A stretch of 64,000 nucleotides of DNA from assembly GCA_036703255.1 (NCBI GenBank), contig DATNPL010000131.1, forward strand, positions 9,846 to 73,845, in the 5' to 3' direction. The notes beneath the pieces are model-generated. The model ran no database searches, was not told the DNA's origin, and was given only the letters and a program-made list of their open reading frames with translations. Positions 25,267-33,326 of the stretch are shown here, piece after piece. Numbering within the stretch: the stretch's first letter is position 1; every line of letters starts with the position of its first letter. The translations under genes and the position numbers were made by a program. This stretch comes from Drouetiella sp036703255 (GTDB lineage: Bacteria > Cyanobacteriota > Cyanobacteriia > Elainellales > Elainellaceae).

Positions 25267-27954
25267 GTGACGGCAGGATTGGAGCTAACTCCTGGAACCC
25301 TAATTGATGGTCGCTATCGCATTCAGCGAGTTTTGGGGCGAGGGGGTTTTGGACGAACTTACTTAGCTGCGGACGATCGCCGCTTTGGGGATCCCTGCGT
25401 TCTTAAAGAATTTGCACCCAGCAATCAGTCTGATCCAGTGGTGGCTCAAAAGCTGCGGGAGCTATTTCAGCGAGAAGCCACAGTCCTGCATAAGCTGAAC
25501 CACCCGCAGATCCCGCGATTTTTTGCGGTGCTTGAAGAAAACGATCGCCTGTTTATCGTTCAAGAGTATATCAACGGTAAAACCTACTGGCGCGTTCTCC
25601 AAGAGCGGCAGCAGCACCGAAAAGCTTTTACAGAAGCAGAAATCGCCAAGTGGCTGAGCGATCTCCTGAAAGTCCTAGACTACATCCACGGAGAAAATAT
25701 TGTTCATCGCGATATTGCGCCCGACAATATCATGCTGCCTCGCGGCAAAAAGCTGCCCGTCTTGATTGATTTTGGCGTGGTGAAGCAAGTAGCTACCCAT
25801 TTTTATGGCATGAGCGCAATTCATCCCGATGGGCTAATTCAAGCCTCTGTCTCAGTGGGCAAGTTTGGGTACGCTCCCTATGAGCAAATTCGTATGGGGC
25901 AATGTTCGCCCAAGAGCGATTTGTATGCGCTGGCGGTAACAGCTGTGGTGCTGCTGACGGGCAAGCCTCCTAATTTGTTGATTGACCCGCGATCTCTGGA
26001 ATGGAAATGGCAAGCCCAGGTTAGGCTAAATCCGCGTCTGGTCGAGATCTTGGAAAAGATGATGGCGGAGAAGCCTCAAGACCGCTACTCTTCGGCTAAA
26101 GTCATTCTGCGCGATTTACATTTGCTCAGTCGATCGGTGACGGCGATCGGGGCTTTCAACCCAGGGCAATTGCGTCAAGCGCTGCCTAAGTATGGCACCA
26201 GTACTTTACTTAACTCTAGCGATCTCAGACATACCGGAATTCGGCTCGTGTCGCCTCCTCACGACTTTGCGCTGCCTGCTCAGGCTGATCCCTCTCTGCA
26301 ATCACAAATTCAGCCTGTGATTCAAGCAACGCAGGGTCAAATCGCAACGCAGGTTGTCACGAAGCTAGTAGGGTTAGACAGTCAAACTATAATTCAGGCT
26401 CAGACTCAGCTTGAATCAGATCTATATGACTTGAATACGGTTTCTGGAGCGACCCGCAGCACAATTACGCCCATTACGGCAGCGCCTCGAACCACCTCGC
26501 GGGTTCTCGTGAAAGCTGCTGGCAGAAATGCCAGCACCAGCGGCAGGCAGTCTCACCTTCAGCTCAAAAATGTTTTGGCGCTGGGGCTGCTGACGCTACT
26601 CCCTCTGAGCGGCGTTGTGGTGGGAGTCCGATCGCCCTATTTATCTTCGCTCTGTTACGCCCTCAACAATTGTGCTGGAGATCAGCAGGCAGAGATTCGC
26701 TATCGGCGAGCCATAGAACAGGCCGTTGGGGCTAAGACACTGTTTGAAAATGCCCGCAATTTGTCAGATTTACAGAGTGCCCGCGATCGCATGGCAGATT
26801 CTTTGTCTCAGCTCGCTGCTGTGTCTGGCAGCAGCAAAATTTATGCTGAGGCCCAGCAGGTGCTAGTCAGCTATCGCAGCACGCTGCAAGGACTGGAAAG
26901 CCACCTTGAAAGAGAAAACCGGGCAGCTCAGCTATTGAAGCGGGCGGAAGCAGAGGCGCAGAAAGCAACGGAGCAGACTAAGGCGGCAAAGACCCTTCAA
27001 ACCTACGAGGCAGCTGAGCTACAGTGGCGGCGTGCAGTCTTAACGCTGAAAACCATTCAACCTGACACCTTTGCGGCTAGTCAGGTTTCGGCAAAGCTAC
27101 AGGAATATGGTGCCCGTTGGCAGGCCGTGAGTTTGCATCTGCCAGACTCGCCCGAACGAAGACAAACCACAGAGTGGCTTCAGCCTCGAATTATCCAAGC
27201 GGCAGCTCGTCCCGCTCAAGGCGGCTCGTCTGGGACGATCGCCGCACCCCAAATTTCATCTCAAACTCAGGCTGGATTTAACTCCTCCAATATTCAGGGA
27301 AATGCATCAGCATCCAGCGGTTCCGGCAATACTCGCCAAAGGGCGTCCTATGGCGCAACCACCAAGCAATTCGATTCCCCTCAAGTTAGGTCATCGGCTG
27401 GCGCGAACCGTTCAAATACCCGTCCTGACAACTTTCTGCCGCGCTTAGAGACGGGCGCACCCCCCATCTCCACGGCCGATCGCTCTCGAAATATTTTGCA
27501 AACCCTTGCCCCCCGAGTCTCATCGCAGGCGAATTTAACAAGACCTTTATCTATTGCAGCATCGGTTAGCAGTAGCCCCTTTTCTAGCTCTCTGGCTACA
27601 GGCAGCGTACCGCTTTCAGCTCTGCAAACTTTAAATGATGTGTCGCTGGGGCTAGAGGGAGCCTGGATCAATCCGGGCGGCACCTATGTAGCCAATTTGG
27701 TGCTAGAGAACTATAGCGATCGCACCTTTGGCTTTGTGCCTCTATTTGCCGAAGTTAGAGATGCCAGCGGCCAGACGGTGCAGTCTAGAATTCTCCTGCG
27801 CGATGCCGAAGATGGCATGGTCGCACCGGGCAGTACGCTACGAGGACAGCTATTTTTGCTCGATCGCCGCTGGCATAGCTCAGGTGAACAAAATCTCACC
27901 CTCGTCATCCGCGAAGGTACAAGCGGCAGCCGGAACTTCTATCTACCTTTCTGA
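25267..27954 (+). CDS. Membrane-anchored Ser/Thr protein kinase
   Basis: GTG start at 25267 with AAGGAG eight bases upstream. The kinase domain (about 15-285 of 895 residues) has the glycine loop GRGGFG (24-29), K47 (CVLKEFAP), E70, the catalytic loop HRD (147-149, IVHRDIAPDNIMLP) and DFG (168-170). A hydrophobic segment at about 432-455 (LALGLLTLLPLSGVVVG) is a single membrane helix. A coiled, charged part (about 480-620) and a Ser/Thr/Asn-rich linker follow. A C-terminal beta-rich domain (about 795-895) starts with VSLGLEGAWINPGGTYVAN. This is the common cyanobacterial PKN2-like layout with an outer sensor-like tail. Substrates unknown. Confidence 0.93.
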   Translation: MTAGLELTPGTLIDGRYRIQRVLGRGGFGRTYLAADDRRFGDPCVLKEFAPSNQSDPVVAQKLRELFQREATVLHKLNHPQIPRFFAVLEENDRLFIVQEYINGKTYWRVLQERQQHRKAFTEAEIAKWLSDLLKVLDYIHGENIVHRDIAPDNIMLPRGKKLPVLIDFGVVKQVATHFYGMSAIHPDGLIQASVSVGKFGYAPYEQIRMGQCSPKSDLYALAVTAVVLLTGKPPNLLIDPRSLEWKWQAQVRLNPRLVEILEKMMAEKPQDRYSSAKVILRDLHLLSRSVTAIGAFNPGQLRQALPKYGTSTLLNSSDLRHTGIRLVSPPHDFALPAQADPSLQSQIQPVIQATQGQIATQVVTKLVGLDSQTIIQAQTQLESDLYDLNTVSGATRSTITPITAAPRTTSRVLVKAAGRNASTSGRQSHLQLKNVLALGLLTLLPLSGVVVGVRSPYLSSLCYALNNCAGDQQAEIRYRRAIEQAVGAKTLFENARNLSDLQSARDRMADSLSQLAAVSGSSKIYAEAQQVLVSYRSTLQGLESHLERENRAAQLLKRAEAEAQKATEQTKAAKTLQTYEAAELQWRRAVLTLKTIQPDTFAASQVSAKLQEYGARWQAVSLHLPDSPERRQTTEWLQPRIIQAAARPAQGGSSGTIAAPQISSQTQAGFNSSNIQGNASASSGSGNTRQRASYGATTKQFDSPQVRSSAGANRSNTRPDNFLPRLETGAPPISTADRSRNILQTLAPRVSSQANLTRPLSIAASVSSSPFSSSLATGSVPLSALQTLNDVSLGLEGAWINPGGTYVANLVLENYSDRTFGFVPLFAEVRDASGQTVQSRILLRDAEDGMVAPGSTLRGQLFLLDRRWHSSGEQNLTLVIREGTSGSRNFYLPF

Positions 27955-27994
27955 TATTGGGTAGTCATAATTGTGAATGGCTTGATGGTCAAGG

Positions 27995-28039
27995 ACATAG
28001 TTTTAGGGGCTGTGCTTTGCACAGCCCCTAAAACTATGT
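27995..28039. terminator. Perfect 21-bp hairpin, three-base loop
   Basis: ACATAGTTTTAGGGGCTGTG-C (27995-28015) and its exact complement (28019-28039) flank the loop TTT. The hairpin lies between the convergent kinase and metK genes. With the T/A tracts inside the outer stem, it should end both transcripts. Confidence 0.85.
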
Positions 28040-28084
28040 GAAATCCTCTCGCAGCGACAATTTCATATGGCTGCCAGAACAGCT

Positions 28085-29347
28085 CTAGAGGCTCACACCA
28101 GATAGCAACTGACTGGCAGACTGCTTGAGCAACTCTACTTTGTCAATTTGCTCCCAAGGCAGATCCAGATCGGTGCGCCCAAAGTGACCATAGGCCGCTA
28201 CATCTTGATAGAATCGCCCGCCGCGCTCAGCCGGAAGCTTGGTCAAACCAAAGGCTTGGATGATCCCAGCAGGACGAAGCTCAAAGTGCTTTTTCACCAG
28301 ATCCAACAGGCGATCGTCATCAATTTTTCCGGTACCAAAGGTATCTACCATGATGCTCACAGGACGAGCCACGCCGATCGCATAGCTCAGCTGCACCTCA
28401 CACTTGTCTGCCAACCCGGCTGCCACAATGTTTTTGGCAGCATAGCGGCAGGCATAGGCCGCACTGCGATCGACCTTTGTGGGGTCTTTTCCTGAGAAAG
28501 CACCCCCCCCATGACGCGAGTAGCCGCCGTAAGTGTCTACGATAATTTTACGACCGGTCAGCCCTGAGTCACCCTGTGGCCCACCAATCACAAACTTGCC
28601 TGTAGGATTAACTAAAAAGCGGGTCTGGCTATCGGGCTTGATCGCAATATCTTCAAAGATAGGCAGCACCACGGACGTCCATAAATCTTCTTTGATTTTG
28701 GTCTGCACAGCAGCCGTCTCGGTGATCGCGCCAATGGTTTCTGTATGCTGAGTAGATACCAAAATAGTATCAATGCCCACAGGCTTACCGTCTTCGTAGA
28801 TCACCGTCACCTGAGTCTTGCCATCGGGTCGCAGATAGGGCAATTGCCCTGTCTTACGCACAGCAGCCAATTTGCGAGAAATTCGATGCGCTAAGCTAAT
28901 AGGCAACGGCATTAGCTCAGGCGTCTCATTGCAAGCAAAGCCAAACATCAGACCCTGATCGCCCGCACCAATGGCATCTAGCTCTTCTTCGCTTTTTTGT
29001 TCGCGTGTTTCTTGGGCTGTATTGACACCTTGAGCAATATCAGCAGACTGCTCATCGATCGCCAACAGCACAGCACAGCTATTAGCCGAAAATCCATTGT
29101 CAGAATCGGTATACCCAATTTCTGCAATTTTTTTCCGGACTAAATTGACAAAATTGACTTGTGCTGAGGAAGTGATTTCTCCCGTTACCAGCACTAGACC
29201 CGTATTAACCACAACTTCAGCCGCCACGCGGCTGCTCGGATCGAGTGCCAGCAACGTATCGAGAATGGTATCTGAAATCTGGTCACAAATTTTGTCTGGA
29301 TGACCTTCGGTAACGGATTCGGATGTAAAAAGATAACGGCGAGCCAA
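28085..29347 (-). CDS. metK: S-adenosylmethionine synthase
   Basis: The 420-residue protein matches MetK throughout: TEGHPDKICDQISD (H16, D18) near the start, VVNTGLVLVTGEI, GAGDQGLMFGFACNET, the phosphate-binding GGAFSGKDPTKVDRS, and YAIGVARPVSI. It condenses ATP and methionine to S-adenosylmethionine, the methyl donor used by enzymes such as RsmE. Length is typical for cyanobacteria, longer than the 384 residues of E. coli. The upstream spacer carries a hairpin at 29451-29501, about 100 bases before the ATG. I saw no known SAM riboswitch core, but I could not fold the leader. Confidence 0.97.
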   Translation of the reverse strand: MARRYLFTSESVTEGHPDKICDQISDTILDTLLALDPSSRVAAEVVVNTGLVLVTGEITSSAQVNFVNLVRKKIAEIGYTDSDNGFSANSCAVLLAIDEQSADIAQGVNTAQETREQKSEEELDAIGAGDQGLMFGFACNETPELMPLPISLAHRISRKLAAVRKTGQLPYLRPDGKTQVTVIYEDGKPVGIDTILVSTQHTETIGAITETAAVQTKIKEDLWTSVVLPIFEDIAIKPDSQTRFLVNPTGKFVIGGPQGDSGLTGRKIIVDTYGGYSRHGGGAFSGKDPTKVDRSAAYACRYAAKNIVAAGLADKCEVQLSYAIGVARPVSIMVDTFGTGKIDDDRLLDLVKKHFELRPAGIIQAFGLTKLPAERGGRFYQDVAAYGHFGRTDLDLPWEQIDKVELLKQSASQLLSGVSL

Positions 29348-29743
29348 AGAAATAACCTCGTTTTATTCTAGACGGCTGAGATCAATAGAACTTCCTGCAC
29401 AATACATTGCGGCACATCCAAATCATTTCTTCTAGAAAGTTGCATTGCTTTGAATTTTTGTTGGAGAGGGGCGCTCTGCGCCCCTCTCCAACAAAAATTC
29501 ATCCCAGAAACCAGCAACGCCCAGAAAGTTTGGTATGCGTCTAAAGAAGCTCGTTATAAAAGTGCGACTAGTTCTGGAGAATATCACACTTCCAATTTGT
29601 TTGAGAGAAATCAAACCGATAAGTCGCTCTAAATTGTATGCAGAGTTACATGAATAGCAGTATAAGCTGTCGCCAACTTAAGGCAAGTGTCATTCAAACC
29701 ATAGATTAGGATACATGACACATCTGGGAAATCATGAATTCTC
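29348..29743. other. Spacer between HAD gene and metK
   Basis: These 396 bases should hold the metK promoter. The only clear structure is the perfect hairpin at 29451-29501. Small open frames covering the hairpin are by-products of its palindromic sequence. Confidence 0.5.
29451..29501. terminator. Perfect 24-bp hairpin, three-base loop
   Basis: The left arm 29451-29474 (TGAATTTTTG then TTGGAGAGGGGCGC) is exactly complementary to 29478-29501 around the loop TCT. It is 240 bases beyond the HAD gene stop and 104 bases before the metK start, so it is likely the terminator of the HAD transcript. Its GGGGCGC-TCT-GCGCCCC tip recurs in related form at 57495-57529. Confidence 0.8.
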
Positions 29744-30484
29744 TTACGGCAAAATTTCTATCTGACTGAGTTGTTCAATCAAAACATCTGCTTCGCTCAG
29801 GCTAACGGTTCCGCTCCAGCCTCCCGTAAACCCAATACAGCCAAGTGCTGTTAAGTTGTGCGCCACCTCAACATCCGTTTGGGCATCACCCACAACTAGA
29901 ACCTGCTGAGGCTCCACTTCTAGAAGAGACAAGACTTCATGCAACAGCTTAGGATCGGCTTTACGGGTATAACCATCCACGCCGAGTTGAATTTGGACAT
30001 AGGCATTCAGTTGGTAAGTTTGAAGAAAATTTTGAACTTGGTGCGTACTGTCAGACGATAGAACAGCAATTTTTAAGCCATGAGCTGTCAAAGTCTTTAA
30101 AAGTTCTAAAACCCCTACAACAGGTGGAGTTTGCTGAGCTTTATCAGGTAGATACTTATCTGCTTCGACAAAGGCAGAGCGACTTAGGGTTAACGAATCA
30201 ACCCAGCCTCGTCCGGTTTCGGCAATATAAGCAGCCGCAGCAACTTCATTGTCTTGGCGAGTGCCAACTGCCATTAATCCAGCCGGATTAATCCGTTCAC
30301 CTTCTACACCAAATGCCATCAGCAATGGCTCTTGAACACCAGGCACCTGCGCATCAATAAGACGCGATCGCCGCTGAGCTAAATTTCGCAAGAAAGCTTC
30401 GGAATTTGCTAATGTTCCATCCTTGTCAAACAGGATGGCTTTGACATTGCTAAATAAAGTGTCTTTACAGCGAACAGTGACCAA
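29744..30484 (-). CDS. HAD-superfamily hydrolase, phosphoglycolate phosphatase-like
   Basis: The 246-residue protein shows the HAD motifs: motif I ILFDKDGTLANS (nucleophile D20, D22), motif II IAVLSSDS, motif III Lys in GYTRKADPKLL, motif IV VVGDAQTDVEVA. An alpha-helical cap lies between motif I and motif II, as in subfamily I. The closest known relatives are Gph-type phosphatases, but substrate specificity cannot be read from the motifs. It is transcribed ahead of metK and shares its strand with rps1. Confidence 0.88.
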   Translation of the reverse strand: MVTVRCKDTLFSNVKAILFDKDGTLANSEAFLRNLAQRRSRLIDAQVPGVQEPLLMAFGVEGERINPAGLMAVGTRQDNEVAAAAYIAETGRGWVDSLTLSRSAFVEADKYLPDKAQQTPPVVGVLELLKTLTAHGLKIAVLSSDSTHQVQNFLQTYQLNAYVQIQLGVDGYTRKADPKLLHEVLSLLEVEPQQVLVVGDAQTDVEVAHNLTALGCIGFTGGWSGTVSLSEADVLIEQLSQIEILP

Positions 30485-30696
30485 AATTTAAGTTTCCCCT
30501 GTGCATTTTTTGCCGTCGAATCTGATTACTGATAGGGTTCAGCAAAAAGGAGGAGCCTTCTCCTCCTCCAGCCTTGAATATCCCAGCCTTGAATATCTAT
30601 GTATAGGAGCTTTCTAGAACTCGTATCTCTCAGAGGCTGCCTGCAATCAGAAGGTGACACACTAAATTGCCCTCACCATAGACATTCACAAAAGAG

Positions 30697-30726
30697 AGGG
30701 GGCTTTCGGACAATTCCAAGCCCCCT
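30697..30726 (-). terminator. GC-rich hairpin downstream of rps1
   Basis: AGGGGGCTT (30697-30705) pairs with AAGCCCCCT (30718-30726). On the minus strand it is followed by CTCTTTTGTG, and on the plus strand by TCTTTTTG, so it fits an intrinsic terminator in either direction. Confidence 0.65.
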
Positions 30727-30790
30727 TCTTTTTGAAACAAACTTAGGATGAGAGCAATTCAAGAACCTCGCACATTGGGCTAAGCCAAGC

Positions 30791-30820
30791 TTTTATGGGT
30801 AGAGAATTCTACCCATAAAA
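30791..30820 (-). terminator. 13-bp hairpin next to the rps1 stop
   Basis: TTTTATGGGTAGA (30791-30803) pairs perfectly with TCTACCCATAAAA (30808-30820) around GAAT. It sits 14 bases past the rps1 stop and ends in a run of T on either strand. Confidence 0.75.
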
Positions 30821-30833
30821 TTATAGCTCTGAC

Positions 30834-31844
30834 CTATGCTGGTTCAGATTCGTCCACTTCAAGCGGTACCTCTGCTTCTTCCATAGCGCTAGGCAGATCT
30901 TCAAGCAACTCATCATCTAGGATCTCTTCCTCTACCGCTGCTTTTGGCTGCGACTGTTGCAGCATCCGTTCCCGGTACTTCGCAGCCATTTCCTCAGCCT
31001 TGTCATAAACAATCTGCGGATTCTTCACCATGTCGCCAGGTTCAGGTTCGAGTTGCTTGGTAGACAGAGAAATTCGCCCACGCTCAGCATCCAGATCAAT
31101 AATCATCACTTTGACTTCATCGTTCACATTGAAAACGCTGTGGGGCGTATCGATGTGATCATGAGAAATCTCAGAAATATGAAGTAGACCGCTCACACCG
31201 CCGATATCGATAAAAGCACCGTAGGGCTTGAGACCTCGTACCGTACCAATAACAACTTCACCTACTTCTAAGCGATTCATCTTACGCTCAACCAGCGCCC
31301 GACGATGGCTGAGGACTAGGCGGTTGCGGTCTTCATCCACCTCTAAGAATTTCAGCGGTAGTTCTTCCCCAACCAAATCTTCCTTCGGCTTCCGAGTACT
31401 AATGTGAGAGCCAGGAATAAAGCCTCTCAAACCTTCAATTCGCACAAGCGCACCGCCGCGATTTGTGGCGAATACAGCAGAGCGCACAGTGGCATCTTCA
31501 GCTTGCAGTTGCCGCACTCGTTCCCAAGCGCGCATATACTCAATCCGGCGGATAGATAGCGTCAGCTGTCCATCCTCGTTCTCATCAGTCAAGATGAAGA
31601 ACTCACGGGTTTCATTAGACTGAAGCACTTCTTCAGGTGTATCTATCCGGTTGATAGACATCTCTTGGATAGGGATGTAAGCGGCTGTCTTAGCACCAAT
31701 GTCAATCAGAGCGCCTCTCGGCTCAATGCTAAACACCGTCCCAGCTACAATGTCTCCAGGACTAAAGTGATAGTCATATTTGTCGAGGAGAGCGGCAAAA
31801 TCTTCGTGGGTAAAACCAATATCTGTTAATTCCTGATTGACCAT
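30834..31844 (-). CDS. rps1: 30S ribosomal protein S1 (cyanobacterial type)
   Basis: The 336-residue protein has three S1 RNA-binding domains: about 28-97 (GDIVAGTVFSIEPRGALIDI), 115-180 and 195-265 (GEVVIGTVRGLKPYGAFIDI, VSGLLHISEIS, DEVKVMIIDLDAERGRISLS). An acidic C-terminal tail of about 40 residues follows. Three domains rather than the six of E. coli is normal for cyanobacteria and chloroplasts. S1 helps the 30S subunit bind mRNA, which matters where Shine-Dalgarno sequences are weak, as for several genes here. It follows nrdR, psbT and psbB on the same strand. Confidence 0.96.
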   Translation of the reverse strand: MVNQELTDIGFTHEDFAALLDKYDYHFSPGDIVAGTVFSIEPRGALIDIGAKTAAYIPIQEMSINRIDTPEEVLQSNETREFFILTDENEDGQLTLSIRRIEYMRAWERVRQLQAEDATVRSAVFATNRGGALVRIEGLRGFIPGSHISTRKPKEDLVGEELPLKFLEVDEDRNRLVLSHRRALVERKMNRLEVGEVVIGTVRGLKPYGAFIDIGGVSGLLHISEISHDHIDTPHSVFNVNDEVKVMIIDLDAERGRISLSTKQLEPEPGDMVKNPQIVYDKAEEMAAKYRERMLQQSQPKAAVEEEILDDELLEDLPSAMEEAEVPLEVDESEPA

Positions 31845-32175
31845 GCGATGTGTTTCCTAGTGGCGATCTCCGTAGTAGTAAGTTGTCAATTTCGGCGCGT
31901 GACCCCTGCGAACTCGATAGCACGCAGCCCCGCACGACTAATTGCATCAATGCTGCCTGAGAAAATTTGAGCCTTACTAAATTTTCAGACCCTAGAAGAA
32001 CCATGATAACTCAATTTTGTTCGCAATCAAATCCTCTCTTGAGAGAGGAACAGGCCAAAATCCTAATTCATTCAGATTTCCTGAGGTAACTTGAGAGAAT
32101 AAGAACTTAAAGATAGTGTGCTCTGATTAAAACAAGTTGGGGCAAGTCTATGTGATAAGTATGATTTTTAAAGAT
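31845..32175. promoter_or_regulatory. rps1 leader and promoter region
   Basis: These 331 bases between the rps1 start and the nrdR stop contain no credible gene and no long hairpin. The region should hold the rps1 promoter and untranslated leader. S1 genes are often autoregulated through the leader; I cannot identify the element here. Confidence 0.4.
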
Positions 32176-32700
32176 CTATCTAGAAACGCTTAGAGGTGCC
32201 GTGGCAACGCGATTTTCTGAGCCAACAGGCACAGTCTCTGCTTGCTCTGTAGATTCTTTGAGGTGATCCAAGGTTTCGACAAAGTCTCGGATACCCCGAA
32301 ACTGTTTGTAAACAGAAGCGAAACGAATATAAGCAACTTCGTTTAAAGTGCGTAGGTACTTCAGCACAAGTTCACCAATTTCGATACTAGAAACCTCTCG
32401 AACTGCACGCTGCTGAAGTTCAACCTCAATCTCATCAACGATATTTTCTAATTGCATAGGCGAGGTGCCCGTTTTCTCGCAGGCTCTTACTAAGCCACGC
32501 AAAACCTTTGAGCGATCGAATGACTCTCTATCGCCGCTTCGTTTAATGACAACGATGGGCACAAACTCAATTCGTTCATAGGTCGTGAAGCGATGCGTAC
32601 ATTGCAGACACTCTCTCCGCCGCCGCACACTATGACCAGACTCGGCTGAACGCGACTCCAAAACCCGGTTATCTGGACATTGGCAGACTGGACAGCGCAT
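32176..32700 (-). CDS. nrdR: Transcriptional repressor NrdR
   Basis: Starts at ATG 32700 (MRCPVCQCPDNRVLESR), nine bases after GGAGGGTG; the longer frame to 32805 reads through that site. The 174-residue protein has the zinc ribbon (C3, C6, C31, C34) and an ATP-cone (about 46-136: VIKRSGDRESFDRSKVLRGL). NrdR represses ribonucleotide reductase genes in response to ATP/dATP. The C-terminal 25 residues are longer than in E. coli. It lies between psbT and rps1 on the same strand, separated from psbT by a strong terminator. Confidence 0.96.
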   Translation of the reverse strand: MRCPVCQCPDNRVLESRSAESGHSVRRRRECLQCTHRFTTYERIEFVPIVVIKRSGDRESFDRSKVLRGLVRACEKTGTSPMQLENIVDEIEVELQQRAVREVSSIEIGELVLKYLRTLNEVAYIRFASVYKQFRGIRDFVETLDHLKESTEQAETVPVGSENRVATAPLSVSR

Positions 32701-32927
32701 ACATTGACACCCTCCGGGGGAAAAACATGCTCGATAAAAAATTGTGCCCAATTCAGCACAGGACTCACGCCTACCATCATACTGCAATTGAGGATTGCAA
32801 TTCAAAGAGGCGATCGCTCAATCGCCATAGAACCCAACAATCAGTGGCTTTCTAAATACGCTGCATATCGGGCTAAGTTCGCCATGTTCAACTTTACGAT
32901 GCTCATAGACAGTTAAAGGGATAACAA

Positions 32928-32968
32928 AAATAGGTCTGGTAATGGTAGCGCCATTACCAGACCTATTT
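32928..32968 (-). terminator. Perfect 18-bp hairpin after psbT
   Basis: AAATAGGTCTGGTAATGG (32928-32945) pairs exactly with 32951-32968 around TAGCG. It lies 58 bases past the psbT stop and separates the psbB-psbT unit from nrdR. Confidence 0.85.
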
Positions 32969-33026
32969 CTAGAGCTTCGGGAGGTACAGAACGCACTCTA
33001 AAAGCTCAATTTGCCCTCTGTCGAAA

Positions 33027-33125
33027 TTAGTCTTTAGAAATGCGAGGCGGTTCGCGGAAGGCGATCGCAAAGAATAAAACACCAAGTGCCAGCGTCAGTA
33101 CCAGAATGTAAGCAACAGCTTCCAT
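33027..33125 (-). CDS. psbT: Photosystem II protein PsbT
   Basis: A 32-residue frame, ATG 33125 to TAA 33027, reads MEAVAYILVLTLALGVLFFA then IAFREPPRISKD. It is one membrane helix followed by the conserved FREPPRI tail of PsbT. GAGGATC about seven bases upstream is the ribosome binding site. PsbT lies at the dimer interface of photosystem II near CP47. The gene follows psbB by 201 bases, the standard psbB-psbT arrangement. It is too short for common ORF cut-offs. Confidence 0.96.
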   Translation of the reverse strand: MEAVAYILVLTLALGVLFFAIAFREPPRISKD

Positions 33126-33249
33126 AATCAGAGATCCTCAAGGGCGAATATGAACATTTTTCTGAACCCTTTAACCGATCCAGCCATGCGAAACGGGAAG
33201 AACAGAGCCTATCTCGTTTGCATGTACCTTGAACCAAGGCTGAGTAGAT

Positions 33250-33318
33250 AGGTGTTAAAGAGAGAGCCAGTTAGTATCGCCATCTGTGGGGGCGATCGCC
33301 AGTCCTCTCTCAACACCT
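33250..33318 (-). repeat. Long imperfect hairpin in the psbB-psbT spacer
   Basis: AGGTGTT (33250-33256) pairs with AACACCT (33312-33318), and the stem continues imperfectly through GAGAGAG/CTCTCTC and CCAG/CTGG toward a GGCGATCGCC palindrome. It starts nine bases after the psbB stop, on the same transcript as psbT. It could protect the psbB mRNA end or reduce read-through into psbT. Confidence 0.5.
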
Positions 33319-33326
33319 AGCGTAAC

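Larger units (their letters stand above)
30485..30833. other. Spacer with hairpins after rps1
   Basis: These 349 bases lie between the HAD start and the rps1 stop, both minus strand. They hold three hairpins: 30791-30820, 30697-30726 and a small AGGAGGAG/CTCCTCCT-type one near 30549. The first two probably end the rps1 transcript; the rest is the HAD promoter region. Confidence 0.5.
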
